A stretch of 64,000 bases of DNA from Pectinophora gossypiella (GCF_024362695.1 NC_065414.1:7643501-7707500), one strand, 5' to 3'. Shown: positions 31,800-43,836, counted from the stretch's first letter. Notes: generated from the letters alone by a model not told the origin. Program-made: numbers and translations.

Positions 31800-32750
31800 C
31801 TGTTACCTGATAATATTTTGTCTGTACTTCAGTGGCAAGCGTTGAAAGCATGTGGCCAAGCATGTTAATCTCCGTTGTGGTGGATGGCTAGTGATAGGGT
31901 GAACTGTTTAGTGGGATTTTGGGATTGCATCTCTTTTGCAAGCTTTGACATGTCAAAATTTTCAAAAAGAGAAGCAACAATTATGTTTGTTTCCTGTACG
32001 TTCTATGATAGTACGAATAAAATATTTTACATAACTTTCTTAAAAGATAGTTTGAAACTTGAGTAACGGAATGAATTCCTAGAGTTTAGGTTTCTACGAG
32101 TATTTTGGTATGAATGATGATGATATACCTACAATACAGGAAAGTTTTTGCTTTGTCTCTAAAGCTAATGCAGACTTCGTTATACCTTCATTGTCGTCTT
32201 GGCTATGATAGTTTTACCTAGTTACTTACTTGAACCTATTTTCGAGAAACTCTTTTCACTTTTATTAAAAACTTTATTAAAATTTTAATTTTTTTATATT
32301 ATTATGATTCTGAAATCGGTGTAAATAGGAGTATGAAATACCAGCTGTAACATAACCCTTATTTGATTTATGAAGTGCTACTACGTATCGAGTTTCTGGA
32401 TATTTTTCAGGGCAAAAAATATTCGACGTGTGGAGAAGGTTGGATTCGGATTAAGTACTTACTATTTTATTTAATTCGTCGAGATGGTCTTGTAAAACAT
32501 TAACATAATTATCAAAGTAGTAAACCTATATCATGAAAGCAATTTTGTTCTCTATGAGTTATTTTATAAACGTCTACGTGGAAAAGGCAATAACAGGCAA
32601 TAAATTTACATTTTATTATTATTATATTCTGTACAAATTAACGAAAACGGAAACAAAACAAGATTTTACACAGCGGATTCAGGGGAGAAATTTAAAGAGA
32701 GTACTTAATTGATTTTATCGTGAGGTTTTTTGTTTGAGAAATCTAATAAA
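31800..32750. other. Unannotated stretch
   Basis: No gene or shared repeat that I can support; a 63-codon frame at 31875-32066 lacks recognisable features. Confidence 0.35.
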
Positions 32751-32754
32751 TGGT

Positions 32755-32885
32755 ATCTTTTTCTATCGTGTAGGTTGTCAGGTGGATTACCAACCTCATC
32801 AACCTTGGGTTCAGGGTTACTATTGAGTTACCCAACGCCAAGCGATTACTTACTTACATCAGTAAGTAGTAACCGGGACCAACAA
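32755..32885 (-). mobile_element. SINE-2 3' part
   Basis: Reverse complement: GGTTACTACTTACTGATGTA, ..GGGTAACTCAATAGTAACCC.., ..GGTTGGTAATCCACCTGACA and ACGATAGAAA, as in 41105-41445. Confidence 0.65.
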
Positions 32886-32894
32886 CTAATAAGA

Positions 32895-32990
32895 ACCAAT
32901 AAGAATCAAATCAAATCAAATCAAATATACTTTATTGCACACAACATACAAAACAAATTCACACAGATGATGAAGAAGTACTATTTCAGT
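32895..32990 (-). mobile_element. LINE tail with (TTTGAT)n terminus
   Basis: Reverse complement: TTGTGTGCAATAAAGTATAT followed by four TTTGAT units. 5'-truncated. Confidence 0.6.
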
Positions 32991-32999
32991 TGAGATGGA

Positions 33000-34435
33000 C
33001 AAATTTTATAATCACAATCTTATGTCGGAAAGTTCTAAGTCATAGCACGACAAGATGGTATTTCTAAATAGTATACATTGTTACACGTAATACTTATGGG
33101 GTTCTTTCAATTGTCACCTGAACCATAAAATAAGTAAATTAATTGTAATTTTAATTATAAGTTACTAATTGTATTTACTATATCAATTTCAATATATTTT
33201 TACTATACTTTGAATAAGTAATAATACTACGTATAGAACGGCACCTCTTCGCTCCCTAGCGGTTGAGCTAGGTTTACCTCACCCCCTCGGTCTTACTTAA
33301 GTCTTTAATCGTATGGCGTCAGACGTCACACATACAGATGCGCGTGTACGATAACGCCAATGTAGTGTCTGTGTAAAACGAGGATTTTTGTATAAAGTGT
33401 CCGGGGACTGCCTGAACTCTAAAACCGATAAGATAAATAGTATTTTGGTATATTGAACAACTGGGTCACTGCACTTTCGACCATTGATATTTATACAGAG
33501 CAAGATGCGTCAGAACTGATTATTTCATACTGAGATACTACAACGACAATTTAACGGAGCACCGGGATTCTTTTTAATAATGCCAACAGTCACAATTTTA
33601 GAAAGTCAAATCCTGCCATTGTGTTTTCATAGCTAGATAATCACACCTAATTCCGTAATGGATATAATGTTTCTGTTTAATAGCTTCTTTGAATAATATA
33701 TATAGGATTGACGCAGGTTAATAATGAAATTATTATATTGTACACGTGCCGTGGCCATACCAAGATATTGAGTTTGGAACTTCAACTTTTCACAAAATAA
33801 AGAAAAATCCTGATTGAGTTTACCAACAAACGATTAACTTTTTTGTTTCTTATTTCATTAATTTGTGTAATTTTTGGGATAATTTATATACTTACAGAGT
33901 TCAATTATATTATGGTGTAAAGGTCAATAAAATTATAGGCTTTGAGGCGATGAATTTGGGGAATTTTGATAAGCTTAGAAACAAAACAAAAGGACTTTTG
34001 TTTATAAAAGCGTCTCACTGAAATTAAAAAGTGAAAGTTGATCCATTTAAACCTCTTTCCAACTGGTCGTCGTCTAATTAGTTACTTTTTATTAAAAGCT
34101 ATAACACGAAATTATTATAGAATTTGTATTAAAAAACATAACCGTAAAGAGACGTCATAGAAAAACGTGACAAAATTTCGCATTTATTATTAATTTTTTT
34201 AACTCAAATTCATAAATAAGTTAAAGTTAAACAGAAAAAAGAAAACGTTTTTTGACAGTTTTAGATCTGTTCAATTAATTTCATAATTTACTTTTACCTG
34301 GGAAACTACCCAAATGGCTTAGAATATGTTTTTCCACTTGCTGTTCAATTGTCTAATTGCACTATACCTGACTCTACTATCTGACAGATAAGTTGTGTAG
34401 TTAGACTGTCAGACAGTTTATCAGCAAGTGGTGGA
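33000..34435. other. Unannotated stretch
   Basis: AT-rich spacer; nothing supportable. Confidence 0.4.
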
Positions 34436-34439
34436 ACTC

Positions 34440-34760
34440 ATCTGATAAGCGCTAAATGAGGGAAATCGTCGATCACGCTGGCGGGGTCGGTGTCGGGGTT
34501 CAATTCATTTGACGTGTTGGAAAATTACGTTGCATAACCTATCGATCAAACATTCAATGTCATGAATGAACGACTGGCGCTATTATTGTGCTTTTATAAA
34601 CAGTTCTAGCTCGCGTTCTCAAAACATGACGGATTTTTGCCTTCACAAGTTTCGTAAACTGTTTGTTTGGAAATGGTATACGCTCGCGGCCGTCTGCGTA
34701 AACTTTACGCCCACTTTTGTGAAAAATAAAAGATGAATGACATCAACGTCTACAAAGCTG
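34440..34760. other. CpG-richer, repeat-free patch
   Basis: Contains TCGTCGATCACGCTGG, GGTCGGTGTCGGGG, CGCTCGCGGCCGTCTGCG. It has no open frame and does not match other parts of the window. It could be a regulatory element or an unrecognised repeat. Confidence 0.25.
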
Positions 34761-34921
34761 ATAGTTTAAAACATGTCGTGAGTTATATGTATGTTATTCG
34801 CACGCGCGTCTAATGTAAACTTTCCTACTTGCTGACAAATGATTGAAAGTTTTGTATTAAAACAGTGAAAGTATTATATTCATGTTATCTAGAGCATGTA
34901 GGTTTTAAAATACACTGAAAT

Positions 34922-35010
34922 TAATTTATTTATTTGATTCAGGCAACTAAGACCCTTACAATATATGCCTTTACCTAAGAATACATACAATGTTATAATT
35001 ATAATTAAAT
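34922..35010 (-). mobile_element. LINE tail (GGTCTTAGTTGCCTGAAT type)
   Basis: Reverse complement: AAGGGTCTTAGTTGCCTGAA and then TCAAATAAATAAAT. A 3' terminus only. Confidence 0.45.
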
Positions 35011-35153
35011 TAAATTATATATTTACTATAAACGTAGTTAATGTAAGTACTTGTGATTAGATAATTTCCCAAGACGTTTCAATCTCTCAATAATACAACA
35101 CTCCTATCTCTTGCTTTCCAAATACTTGGACGAAAACAAAGTATCAATGCATA

Positions 35154-35326
35154 TTTAAAACACAATAAAGCGTTTTTACCGCGTTTGAATCACCCGGTCA
35201 TCTCGTGATCATGGCATTTGCAACAGTGTCGAAATATCGGGAGTCTCATGTCCCTGATTAAAACGCGGTAAGAACCCGTTATTATTTGTTTTAATTATGA
35301 TAATAACTGCGTAACCTTAAAACAAT
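35154..35326 (+). mobile_element. Retroposon B copy 3, 13-bp perfect TSD
   Basis: GTATCAATGCATA is at 35141-35153 and 35327-35339. Between them lie the arms (GTTTTTACCGCG.. and CGCGGTAAGAACCC) and the one-sided tail ATGATAATAACTGCG..CCTTAAAACAAT. The arms have diverged more than in copy 2. Confidence 0.85.
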
Positions 35327-35344
35327 GTATCAATGCATAAGTTT

Positions 35345-36285
35345 ATTCGGCTTCTTTAAAAGTCAATCGCAACGCAGATTTTGCCGGATATAAACGGAAA
35401 ACGTGGCGAACCAGAGTTGCGTGTGTTTGCCATGGCGTATTTGAGTATTGACCGTCATTTATTTTTATGGTGTGGTGTCGATGTCAGAAAACAAATTGTG
35501 GAACATTGACGTCAGATATACCGTACGTTTCGGATTTTTTGGGACATAGCAGTATACATACATACGTAACAGTCACCAAATTAATAAATGAAAGGCTGCT
35601 CTTATCTTCTCTTAACCTTTCCAGGCATAATAATAAAATAAAATGGTCTGGGTAGCAACTTTATTTCCATTGCCGCTATTTGGTGCCGAGTGTAGGGTTC
35701 AGGACGTGCGAGTAAGAAAAACTCAGAGACGGAAATAATTCTGTAGACTAATAAAAAGGATACCTTTATTCAGCTGACTGTGTGCGATGATGACGTGCTT
35801 GCTTATTACCTAAAAAGAAAAAAAAAAGATCATACTTTAGTAGAAAAAAAAAATATATATTGAAATGTTGGATGAGAAAGAACAGAAATGCATTGGAAAC
35901 TGGTTAACGTAGCAGAAACGGAAACTTAGGTGTTGTAAGATAGCACATATTCTTGTGTGACTTACAAAGCAAAGTGCTTTAAAAGCAAAAGCTAGAAGAC
36001 AACTTAAAACGAACATTCTTTATATTTTTAACTAAAACCTCACGCCAGTCAGTGGCAACACTTTAAAGTTCGCTTGACCTCTTAAGATGGTTAGATGTCT
36101 GGGTTTTTTAAGAAAGGACTCTTGACCGCTTTGTTTTACTTGCAAAATCTAGAATAGAGTAGCAATATATAAATTAAATTAAGAACGAAACTTGGGTTTG
36201 GTTTTTGTAGGATTTCGCTGATTCTTGTAACAATTAAGTACGTTGGTATTTATTTATATATTATGCTAACACCTTGCATTTGTAA
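35345..36285. other. Unannotated stretch
   Basis: Poly-A rich around 35815-35855; no gene seen. Confidence 0.4.
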
Positions 36286-36287
36286 TA

Positions 36288-36565
36288 ATACATACATACA
36301 TAAACTCACACCCGTATTCCCCGAAGGGGTGGGCAGAACGATAAATAATCAAGAAACTATTTGCAGTCACTTTTGATACATAGTCCTAAGGTGGTAATAA
36401 TAAAGGTAATAATTAATGTTAAATCGTATGATGATAGGGGATCAGCCTATCACTCTTACAGATGGTCCATCATGTCCGACAGGACGCTGTCCCTTTGTCG
36501 CCTTTTACGACATGCACGGGAAGATAGGCGTTCAGCATTCTATGTTTTTTCTTTACTCCCAGTCC
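36288..36565 (-). mobile_element. Repeat family 6
   Basis: Plus strand ACATACATACATAAACTCAC.., GGATCAGCCTATCAC, GTCGCCTTTTACGACATGCA.. is the reverse of 10615-10901 with about a quarter of positions changed. Frames at 36361-36673 lie entirely in it. Confidence 0.65.
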
Positions 36566-36569
36566 AGCA

Positions 36570-37290
36570 GAGGAGTTGAAATAATAATTATCACAAAACT
36601 GATGAAGTCCAATTTTCATGACGATAAGCAGAATCATCATAGCCGTCTACTGAAGACGTCCTTTTTAAACTGATTGAAACAACTTGACATTTTTTTTATA
36701 TGCAACTAATCGTTAAAAAAGCAATTTCTTATGGAATTGCTTCATAAAACAGCAATATTTTCTAGGAGTTATATTTATCCAATCTTTTAAAGTTTTATGG
36801 TCTCACGAGAGCTAAGATGGAAGATTTTATTACATAAGTGGGTTTTGCAGCTGATATTACGATCAGCATGTGACCAGAAAATTGCATAATTTAATTTAAT
36901 AGATATCTTTTTAATGTCAATGTAATATTCAAATTCAAAATTCATTTTTTTAATATAATTACCAGAGATAAGCTTTTTGGAGGTTCATTCTACAACACTA
37001 TTGAATCTACGATATTTCACAAAATTTGATGCCAGAGGAGCTGAAATGAAAAGAAACTCCAATATTTTAGTAATTAGTAAGTAACCTACTTGCTAAGTAA
37101 GTAGGTAAATATCGACAATAGTTTTTTTTCTTGACCCCGTAATATATTTTTAATATCAGTTAGACGTAATATTTTTATTTTAACTTGTGTACTTTATTTT
37201 GATATAAATAAAATTAATTAATTTAAAAGTCAATCATTATAACAATAAATTTCAAAAAATATATTAATAAAGGGATGTAGCAGTTAAACG
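36570..37290. other. Unannotated stretch
   Basis: Nothing supportable apart from a short palindrome ACCTACTTGCTAAGTAAGTAGGT near 37084. Confidence 0.4.
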
Positions 37291-37292
37291 AA

Positions 37293-37554
37293 TCACTACA
37301 TAGTATAAAACAAAGTTACTTTTTCTGTCCCTATATCCCTATGTACGCTTAAATCCTTAAAACTACGCAACGGATTTTGATGCGGTTTTTTTAATAGATA
37401 GAGTGATTCAAGAGAAAGGTTTATAGGTATAATAACATCCATTAAATAGTGGTATCCATAATACTGTTATTTTTGAAGATTTTAATGTGATGTCGTAAAT
37501 AATTTCACCTTTTCCTCAGCATTGCACTCGAGCGAAGACGGGGCGGGTTACTAG
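37293..37554 (+). mobile_element. Non-autonomous Helitron, complete, 262 bp
   Basis: It starts TC (TCACTACATAGTATAAAAC), ends CTAG, and sits between host A (37292) and T (37555), the insertion pattern of Helitrons. Just before the end, GCACTCGAGCGAAGACGGGG..CGGG can form the subterminal hairpin. There is no Rep/helicase coding sequence, so it would depend on an autonomous relative. Other copies: 458-755 and 14009-14268. Confidence 0.85.
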
Positions 37555-37732
37555 TATATTATAATATTAAGGAACATCGTCAGTATTTTACACCTCACGT
37601 ACTTACTATTACGGAAAAATCGGGTAAATATTGTTTGTTCTACCAAAAAAACCGTCATTTTCATATTATTTTTGTGATGTTATCGAGTTGTGACATGGAA
37701 TATTAATTGAATACGCATACATTTTGAATATA

Positions 37733-37777
37733 CAGGGTGGTAGTGACATCGTAACGAATACTGAGGGGTACACCCTG
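37733..37777. mobile_element. Minimal MITE-A, 45 bp between TA flanks
   Basis: TA|CAGGGTGGTAGTGACATCG.. runs directly to ..TACACCCTG|TA. The interior and most of the right inverted repeat are missing, leaving one 35-bp end joined to the last bases of the other. Confidence 0.75.
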
Positions 37778-37971
37778 TATATTAATAATTCATTCAGTAA
37801 TAATATTTTATTCTTCATGACATCGCCCTGCTGAATTATTGGACGATTCACACCATTAGCTCTTTGAATTCGTCCTTAAGACCACAGCGTAACAAGTCTC
37901 AGTAGCTCCAAAGACCCACTGGGCTAAGAAGTCTTCTGTTAGTTAAAAATATTTCTTCTTCTGTTTTAAAA

Positions 37972-38230
37972 CGGCACGGCACGTGGTCCAGTGGTTGGGC
38001 ATTGCGCATTGGGCTAACGTTGGGGACATAAATTGTCACTTTGTGAACCAAAGTTTGATTAAGATATTACAGTCGGAACATCCGATTGTCCAAATGAAGG
38101 CACGGTTAAGCCGATGGCCCCGGTTACTACTTACTGAAGTAAGTACGTATATTGTTGCCTCTGTCGGCTCAATAATAACCCTGACATCAAGGTTACTGGG
38201 GTTGGTAATCCACTTTACAACCCACACGAT
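37972..38230 (+). mobile_element. SINE-2 copy with a degenerate tRNA head
   Basis: CACGTGGTCCAGTGGTTGGGC is a box A-like start; GTTGGGGACATAAA.. lacks a good box B. The centre (GAAGGCACGGTTAAGCCGAT) and 3' part (GGTTGGTAATCCACTT..CACACGATAGAA) match 41105-41445. Confidence 0.7.
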
Positions 38231-38809
38231 AGAAAAGAGAAGTGGAATATAAATACACTATCACTTGCAAGACAAGCGGCCTATAAATTAAAGGAAATCA
38301 ATCTCGTAGCCACAAAAAGTCTTGTAAGAAGATCAGAATGTGAATGTGACAAGACAATACTCGTATATCTATTGAGGGCACTTCTTAGATTTTCCTTCTT
38401 TTGTCCCTGACGTAATTAATTGATCCCAGTTCTATTACGAGTTGGTATTTGAAGATACGTCCAATAAAATGAAGAATTATTGTTCTTATATGTGTTGAAT
38501 CGTGTATCTGATGTCGTAGTCTGTTGTAGTAGGAAAAATTAGTAGATTTGTGGTGAAATTTTTCACCTGTCGCATTTACGATTGAGTTGGCCAGTAGGTC
38601 ACTAGAGTTCATTGACCCGCAATGGTGCAGTATGATGGATTACGTTCTTTACTAGCTTCAGTTATAAAGGCTTTGTGTCGTAGAAGGACGTTCATAAGTA
38701 AATACTTATTTTGTATTTCTGTTATTACTCTCTATTTAAGACTAACGGGAACTCTACACTGGGTTTGATTTCGGAGTTTTCCTTGTCCCAGACGGGTTAT
38801 AGACCAATG

Positions 38810-38880
38810 CTACAGCCAACATCTGCAGAGCGTGTGGTAGAAAAATGTGGCAGAGAATGAAAAATGTGCCTTCTAGACAC
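38810..38880 (+). pseudogene. LINE C-terminal zinc-finger remnant
   Basis: A frame reading ATANICRACGRKMWQRMKN parallels the finger ..C-x2-C-G-R-x-C.. at 20015-20251; the third cysteine is lost. Very short and decayed. Confidence 0.4.
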
Positions 38881-38904
38881 TATAAATGAAAATGATTCCT
38901 GAGG

Positions 38905-39062
38905 GCCTAAAAGGTCATTTTTAAGCAATTCATCTAAAATAAATATTGCACGTTGAAATTTACGTACTTATATAAAAATAAGTGCGCAATGTCATGAAAT
39001 ATCAAATAGCAATATTGCTTTTTAGAGGAATTGCTTTGACGTTGCCTTTTTAACCCCCCTGT
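38905..39062. mobile_element. MITE-D, complete but diverged
   Basis: Left arm AGGGCCTAAAAGGTCATT..AAGCAATTCATCTAAAATAA, right arm AGCAATATTGC..GAGGAATTGCTTTGACGTTG..TTTTTAACCCCCCT. Arms pair over about 65 positions with mismatches. Confidence 0.7.
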
Positions 39063-39109
39063 ACTAAAAATGAGCGTATCTTATGCACTATAATGGTGTA
39101 TAAATTATT

Positions 39110-39178
39110 GTATGAAAAACCGGGTCATCTTCAGGTTAGGTAAACGGACCCTACGAAAAACGGGATAACGCTAAATGA
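39110..39178 (+). repeat. SINE-1 3' fragment
   Basis: ATCTTCAGGTTAGGTAAACG, ACGGGATAACGCTA and ATGATGATGG match the SINE-1 3' end. Confidence 0.55.
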
Positions 39179-39179
39179 T

Positions 39180-40205
39180 GATGGTTCATAGATTTTGCCA
39201 AATTTTACACTTGAACGGTTTATTTCTTCTAAGATCCCATTGTCGAGCCAGTGACTCCGAAAGTTATTTTCACACCACTCAGTTTCATGACGTGAACTGA
39301 AGTGTGGAAACTACTAATTAAAAGAAAAAGACTAAAATTTTTTTTTTTGTAATTATTTATCATAGATTTGCCTCACATGGCTACTACTACTTAGCCCGAT
39401 AAATGGACTCCCGACTTATACATTTTATATGAATTGTAGAATCAATAATCACCTGTTACATATTGATTGTTTCTCGTCTCAACCCACACCATTATGTGAA
39501 ATGGAAGCTAAAATGTCACTGGCAACTAAGCGATGGAACTCTATGGCATTATGTTAAGGTTATGGGACTTATAACCGTTCAAAGGGCGAAGTAATCGATA
39601 ATCTGACGTTTGTTCAATACCAGTCAGTGTTTGTAGACTGGGGTCACGCATATTCAATCAGGCCTTTTTCCGTATTCAGCCTTGAATACTAAACATGTTT
39701 TTGTCTCCAACGAACCTAAATCGGTTTTAAAATTTATGGTGTGGATATTGGTTATGTTGTGTTAGTAGATAAGGTAAGTAATTTAACTTTAAGAACCACT
39801 TAGTTATTTGTATTTCTCCAAGGAAACTGCAGTGTTAAAATTGTACCCAGGCGAAGATATAGAAACCGAATACACACACACAAACAAACAAGTTTTTAGA
39901 GAAATATGCAGGAAATATGCAGGAAACATGCTCACGATTCAAACTTTTTTAAAAGAGGTCCTGAAATGGTAAGTTTAGTTAGCTTTATGTATTTAAGTAT
40001 ATTTAAACAATGGTAGATCATCTGCATTTATGAATCTGGCTATGCGGTCCATCTTTCAAAGACCCATTTTTACAAGTTTCAAGGGAAGGTCGCTTATTAA
40101 GGCGGAACGTAAAATCATAGACCTCGTATAACAAATAGACATCCAATCTTTGTAAAAAAGTTTCCGCGCCGCATCTTGCCACAAGCGACGGTGTGTAACG
40201 ACACT
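39180..40205. other. Unannotated stretch
   Basis: No gene or shared repeat that I can support. Confidence 0.4.
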
Positions 40206-40208
40206 GTA

Positions 40209-40417
40209 CAGTCATGAGCAATAATTGTACCCACTTTAGGACTCTGTCGCACTAACATATTTGACATTTAGTGAGACTTACAGTTCAATTTGTCAAGAAA
40301 GTTAATGTGACAACCATGTCACAATCCATGCCAATTGAACCATGCCAATGCCAATTGCCATGTCAATTGAACTGTTTGGTACCAACCAAAGTGTATACAT
40401 ATTAATGCTCGTGACCG
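40209..40417. mobile_element. MITE-C with a local internal expansion
   Basis: TA|CAGTCATGAGCAATAATTG and TAATGCTCGTGACCG|TA. About 40320-40372 holds extra CCAATTG/CCATGTCA repeats absent from the other copies, a small tandem expansion. Confidence 0.75.
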
Positions 40418-40429
40418 TATAACCGATAT

Positions 40430-41100
40430 TGCACTTTATTTGAAAACCATAACATTTTAATTTGAGGGAACGAACTTAACTACTAGAATTTTTACTTAAT
40501 GTGTACATAATATATATTCACACCCCGGATACAGATGTTTTTTTTTTTAGAAAAACTCCTTAGCGAATGTGAATATATTTGTTTATAGGACATCAGTACG
40601 TAAAATCCCCGGTTTCAAGCCTCCAGAAAATGTCAAAACGTAATGTAGGTCTTAATATTTTAGACTTATCCGTACTGGCCACTCACATGAAAAATTATGT
40701 CAATTGCTTCCAAAGGGTTAAATGGAATGTATATTCTCAAGATCGGCTTTGATATAGCCCTTTCAGATGACGAGTAAGTACGCTAGATAATTGCTTGTGA
40801 GAAACAGATGAGTGAGTTGTTTGGAAATTGTCTTTGATGAGATTCACAGACATTCAGCATAAGTAAACACGTGTACCTATTGATCCAGTTTGTTTACCAG
40901 TTGAACTTGATGCTAACTTGTATACTATTGCTTTGCTAAGGGTTCCCGTAATTTTGAATCTATTGACGAATTAGTAACTAGCTCTACTGAATAATATTTC
41001 ATCGTTCTTGGGTTACAAAAGGTGAATGGAATAAAACACAGACACAGTCTCACCATAAAGGTTCCTTTATACTATTTTCGCACGGCCTCTTCCGAAGCAC
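40430..41100. other. Unannotated stretch
   Basis: Nothing supportable. Confidence 0.4.
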
Positions 41101-41104
41101 GACC

Positions 41105-41445
41105 TCTGTGGTCGAGCGAGTTGTAGTGGTTGAACGACGATCTCACGATCCGAAGGCCCCGGGTTCGAATCCCGGTGGGGAAATATCACAAAGATAACCT
41201 TGTGATTCCTAGTTTGGTTAAGACATTACAGGCTGATCACTTGATTGTCCGACAGTAAGATGATCCGTGCTTCGGAAGGCACGTTAAGCTTTTGGTAACG
41301 GTTACTACTTACTGATGTAAATATGTAGTCGTTACATGAGCCACGTCAGGGGTCTTTGGCGGCTCAATAATATCCCTGACACTAGAGTTGATATGGTTGG
41401 TAATCCACCTCATAACCCATACGATAAGAAGACAAGAGATTTTCG
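41105..41445 (+). mobile_element. SINE-2, full length
   Basis: tRNA-like head with TGGTCGAGCGAGTTGTAGTGG region and box B GGGTTCGAATCCC. The central domain CCGTGCTTCGGAAGGCACGT is shared with SINE-3. The 3' part is GGTCTTTGGCGGCTCAATAA..GGTTGGTAATCCACCT..ACGATAAGAAGA. An anticodon-arm region is present but no acceptor pairing, so not a tRNA gene. Confidence 0.8.
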
Positions 41446-41504
41446 CTCGGAACACTAATAAAAGGGAAGAATGCAGGTCTGCATTAGTTACTCTTACTAA
41501 GAAG

Positions 41505-41600
41505 AACTTAGAATTTTATATTTTTTTTAAGCAAATGGAAGACGGTTTCCTCAAAAAACTTAGAATTTTATATTATTTTACGCAAATGGAAGGCTATTCT
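41505..41600 (+). repeat. Short direct repeat, period 52
   Basis: AACTTAGAATTTTATATT at 41505 and 41557, each followed by a GCAAATGGAAG block. Local tandem duplication. Confidence 0.6.
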
Positions 41601-41704
41601 CAGCTAATACGTCAGGTAAACGTCAACCCTCGAAGTAAAATGCTACTGAATTATGTATCACCGCGGATAACCGTATCGACAAATCTGTTCGGTGAACAGT
41701 AAAA

Positions 41705-42655
41705 TAAGAAACTTAGGGTATTTGTTGGATGCTCTTTGTAACTGCGGTATTTAATTAAATTAGTTCTCTGGGATAATGAAAATGATATGAATATACCATG
41801 TCTATGTTGTCTTTTCCAATGGTTTGGAATATTTTGAAAGTTTTATTTCCGTCTAAGGGCCGGCAAAGCTTGTCACCGTTATGTCTTTGTTAACTGTGAA
41901 ATTCCTGCACAAAAAATAACTTATTGAGATAAGGATTAAATGTATAAATACATATCCATACACACTTAAACACACATATTTATATTTTTATTTTATACAT
42001 TAGTAAGTAATTAATTAAAATAACACTAGCACACCTTCAGGAATTCGAGAAACTTGTTGACAAATATAGATTTATAGGAAAGTGCAGCTGGTCAGAACAT
42101 TTTCACCCTCTATGTTTATGAAGCAAACGGGTTGGGTAACGGTCGAATCGACTTTTTCCACTTTAGTGATGTTCATTCGTTCGTATTGTACACTTTAACG
42201 AAAATCCACTGCTAAATTGAAAAACTGCGCAGTGGTTTTCATGTTTCGGTTCTTTCTCCAGTGTGTACAGATCCAATATACAGTCGTGGCTTTTCATATG
42301 CAAACTAGTTCAACGGGAAAGATACTGTTTGTGAAAATGTTTTTGGAATGGGTACGTAGACACCATTATAAGAATTTTGGCTGAGAAGTATATATTCAAT
42401 TTCGATGCTGTGCATAATCTATAATATTGGAAATTAATTTTACAAGCTTTAGGAGCATAAAATCGGGTCGAAGTTCTTGATACTAGCTCATACTACACTG
42501 TATTAGTGATTGCTATGATATTAGAAATAGAAAGTTAAACAAAATATATGGCAAAGCTTCATACAGATTATACACAGTTACTACAGCAATACATATGTCT
42601 ACAGATACCTAGTAGATATGGTAGCTATATATAGATTATTAAGTTGACAATGTCT
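41705..42655. other. Unannotated stretch
   Basis: Nothing supportable. Confidence 0.4.
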
Positions 42656-42659
42656 CAAC

Positions 42660-42970
42660 TATAGGATCTTAAGGCGAATGGCCGCTTACAGAGGCTCAGA
42701 CGAGGTCGTGTTACGAAAAGAAGCATATTGAAGCTCTTAAGCCGGATACCTATAGTGCCAGGCATATGCCGCGCACGACTTGCTACATGTTATAAGCGCG
42801 TAGAATATATCTCGCAACGAATGTAAAGGTATATTTTGAGGCATGTGGCGCATGGCGTGCGGGGCACATGTCTCGCAATGTTTGTGTCCCATGAAAATTG
42901 TGAGCGAAGCCATGCAAGTCGTGAGCGACACCGAGCCGCGCTGATGCCGCGCGACACAATTTCCTCTATT
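42660..42970. other. GC-richer patch of unknown origin
   Basis: Repeated short motifs (GGCATATGCCGCGCACGACT, GTGGCGCATGGCGTGCGGGG, AAGTCGTGAGCGACACCGAG) stand out from the AT-rich surroundings. Frames on both strands are short (about 62-64 codons) and unrecognised. Confidence 0.3.
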
Positions 42971-43134
42971 ACTATGAAGGAAGGGTTTCAGTATGGGATG
43001 ATTCTACACGAAGACGTAGTTTGATACTTGATTTTCTTATATCGTCGCAGAGTAAAGTGTATTTTGGTCGCAAAAGGTTCCATTTTCAAAAGGAAACTTT
43101 GAAATTGAATTTTATTTAATCATTAAATAAAATA

Positions 43135-43338
43135 ACATATATACATATATAAACGCATGTCCGTAGTGCCTAATGGGTGGGCAGAGCCACCAGTAATCAA
43201 AAACAACTTGCAGCCACTATTAACACGATATCGTAAGCTGGACATGATAAACCTTATGGTGATAAGGGATCAGCCTATCGCCGATAATATTAGTCCATCA
43301 TGTTAGAGGACACAATCCCTCTGTCGGTTTCGGTATAA
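43135..43338 (-). mobile_element. Repeat family 6
   Basis: Plus strand TGGGTGGGCAGAGCCACCAG, CTTGCAGCCACTATTAACAC, GATAAGGGATCAGCCTATCG and ACAATCCCTCTGTCGGTTT are the reverse of 10615-10901. Confidence 0.75.
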
Positions 43339-43339
43339 A

Positions 43340-43780
43340 ATTATTATAAGAAAATAAGTGTAACAGTTAAAAATCATTAACATTTTATAAAATCATTAAG
43401 GCTTGACTAAAGTTGTAGAAATACCCTGCGCTATTACTCTCTTCCTACTTGGTAACTTGTTACTGGCGGAAATGGGTCAGAGAATGTGTATTGTGTACAA
43501 TACGTTAGAGGACCTTTCTTATGTGACAGCATAGCTAAATTAGATCTTTTCATGTGAAAAAGTAGTTCGTTTACCTAAAAAATTGGTGAGTTGGTAAGAA
43601 TAGTTTTTGATGTGCGAGAAGAATTTTTAGTTACTCGCAACTCGGAAAAGATTCGTAAATCTGGGTTTATCGAATATGATAAAGGGTCAATCATACTCAG
43701 AATTAAAAAAAAATAGATTCTGAATCAATCTTTATTTATTCCACCCATGTCCTTCAACCATTGAAATAGTATTATAATGG
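43340..43780. other. Unannotated stretch
   Basis: Nothing supportable. Confidence 0.4.
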
Positions 43781-43799
43781 GGTTAAGTCCTGTAGACAT

Positions 43800-43833
43800 A
43801 CATACATAAACTCACGCCTATTTCCCACCGGGG
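43800..43833 (-). mobile_element. 34-bp LINE-tail insertion with a 16-bp TSD
   Basis: ACATACATAAACTCACGCCT..TTTCCCACCGGGG is the extreme 3' end of the RTE-like LINE on the minus strand. TAAGTCCTGTAGACAT is repeated exactly at 43784-43799 and 43834-43849. Confidence 0.85.
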
Positions 43834-43836
43834 TAA

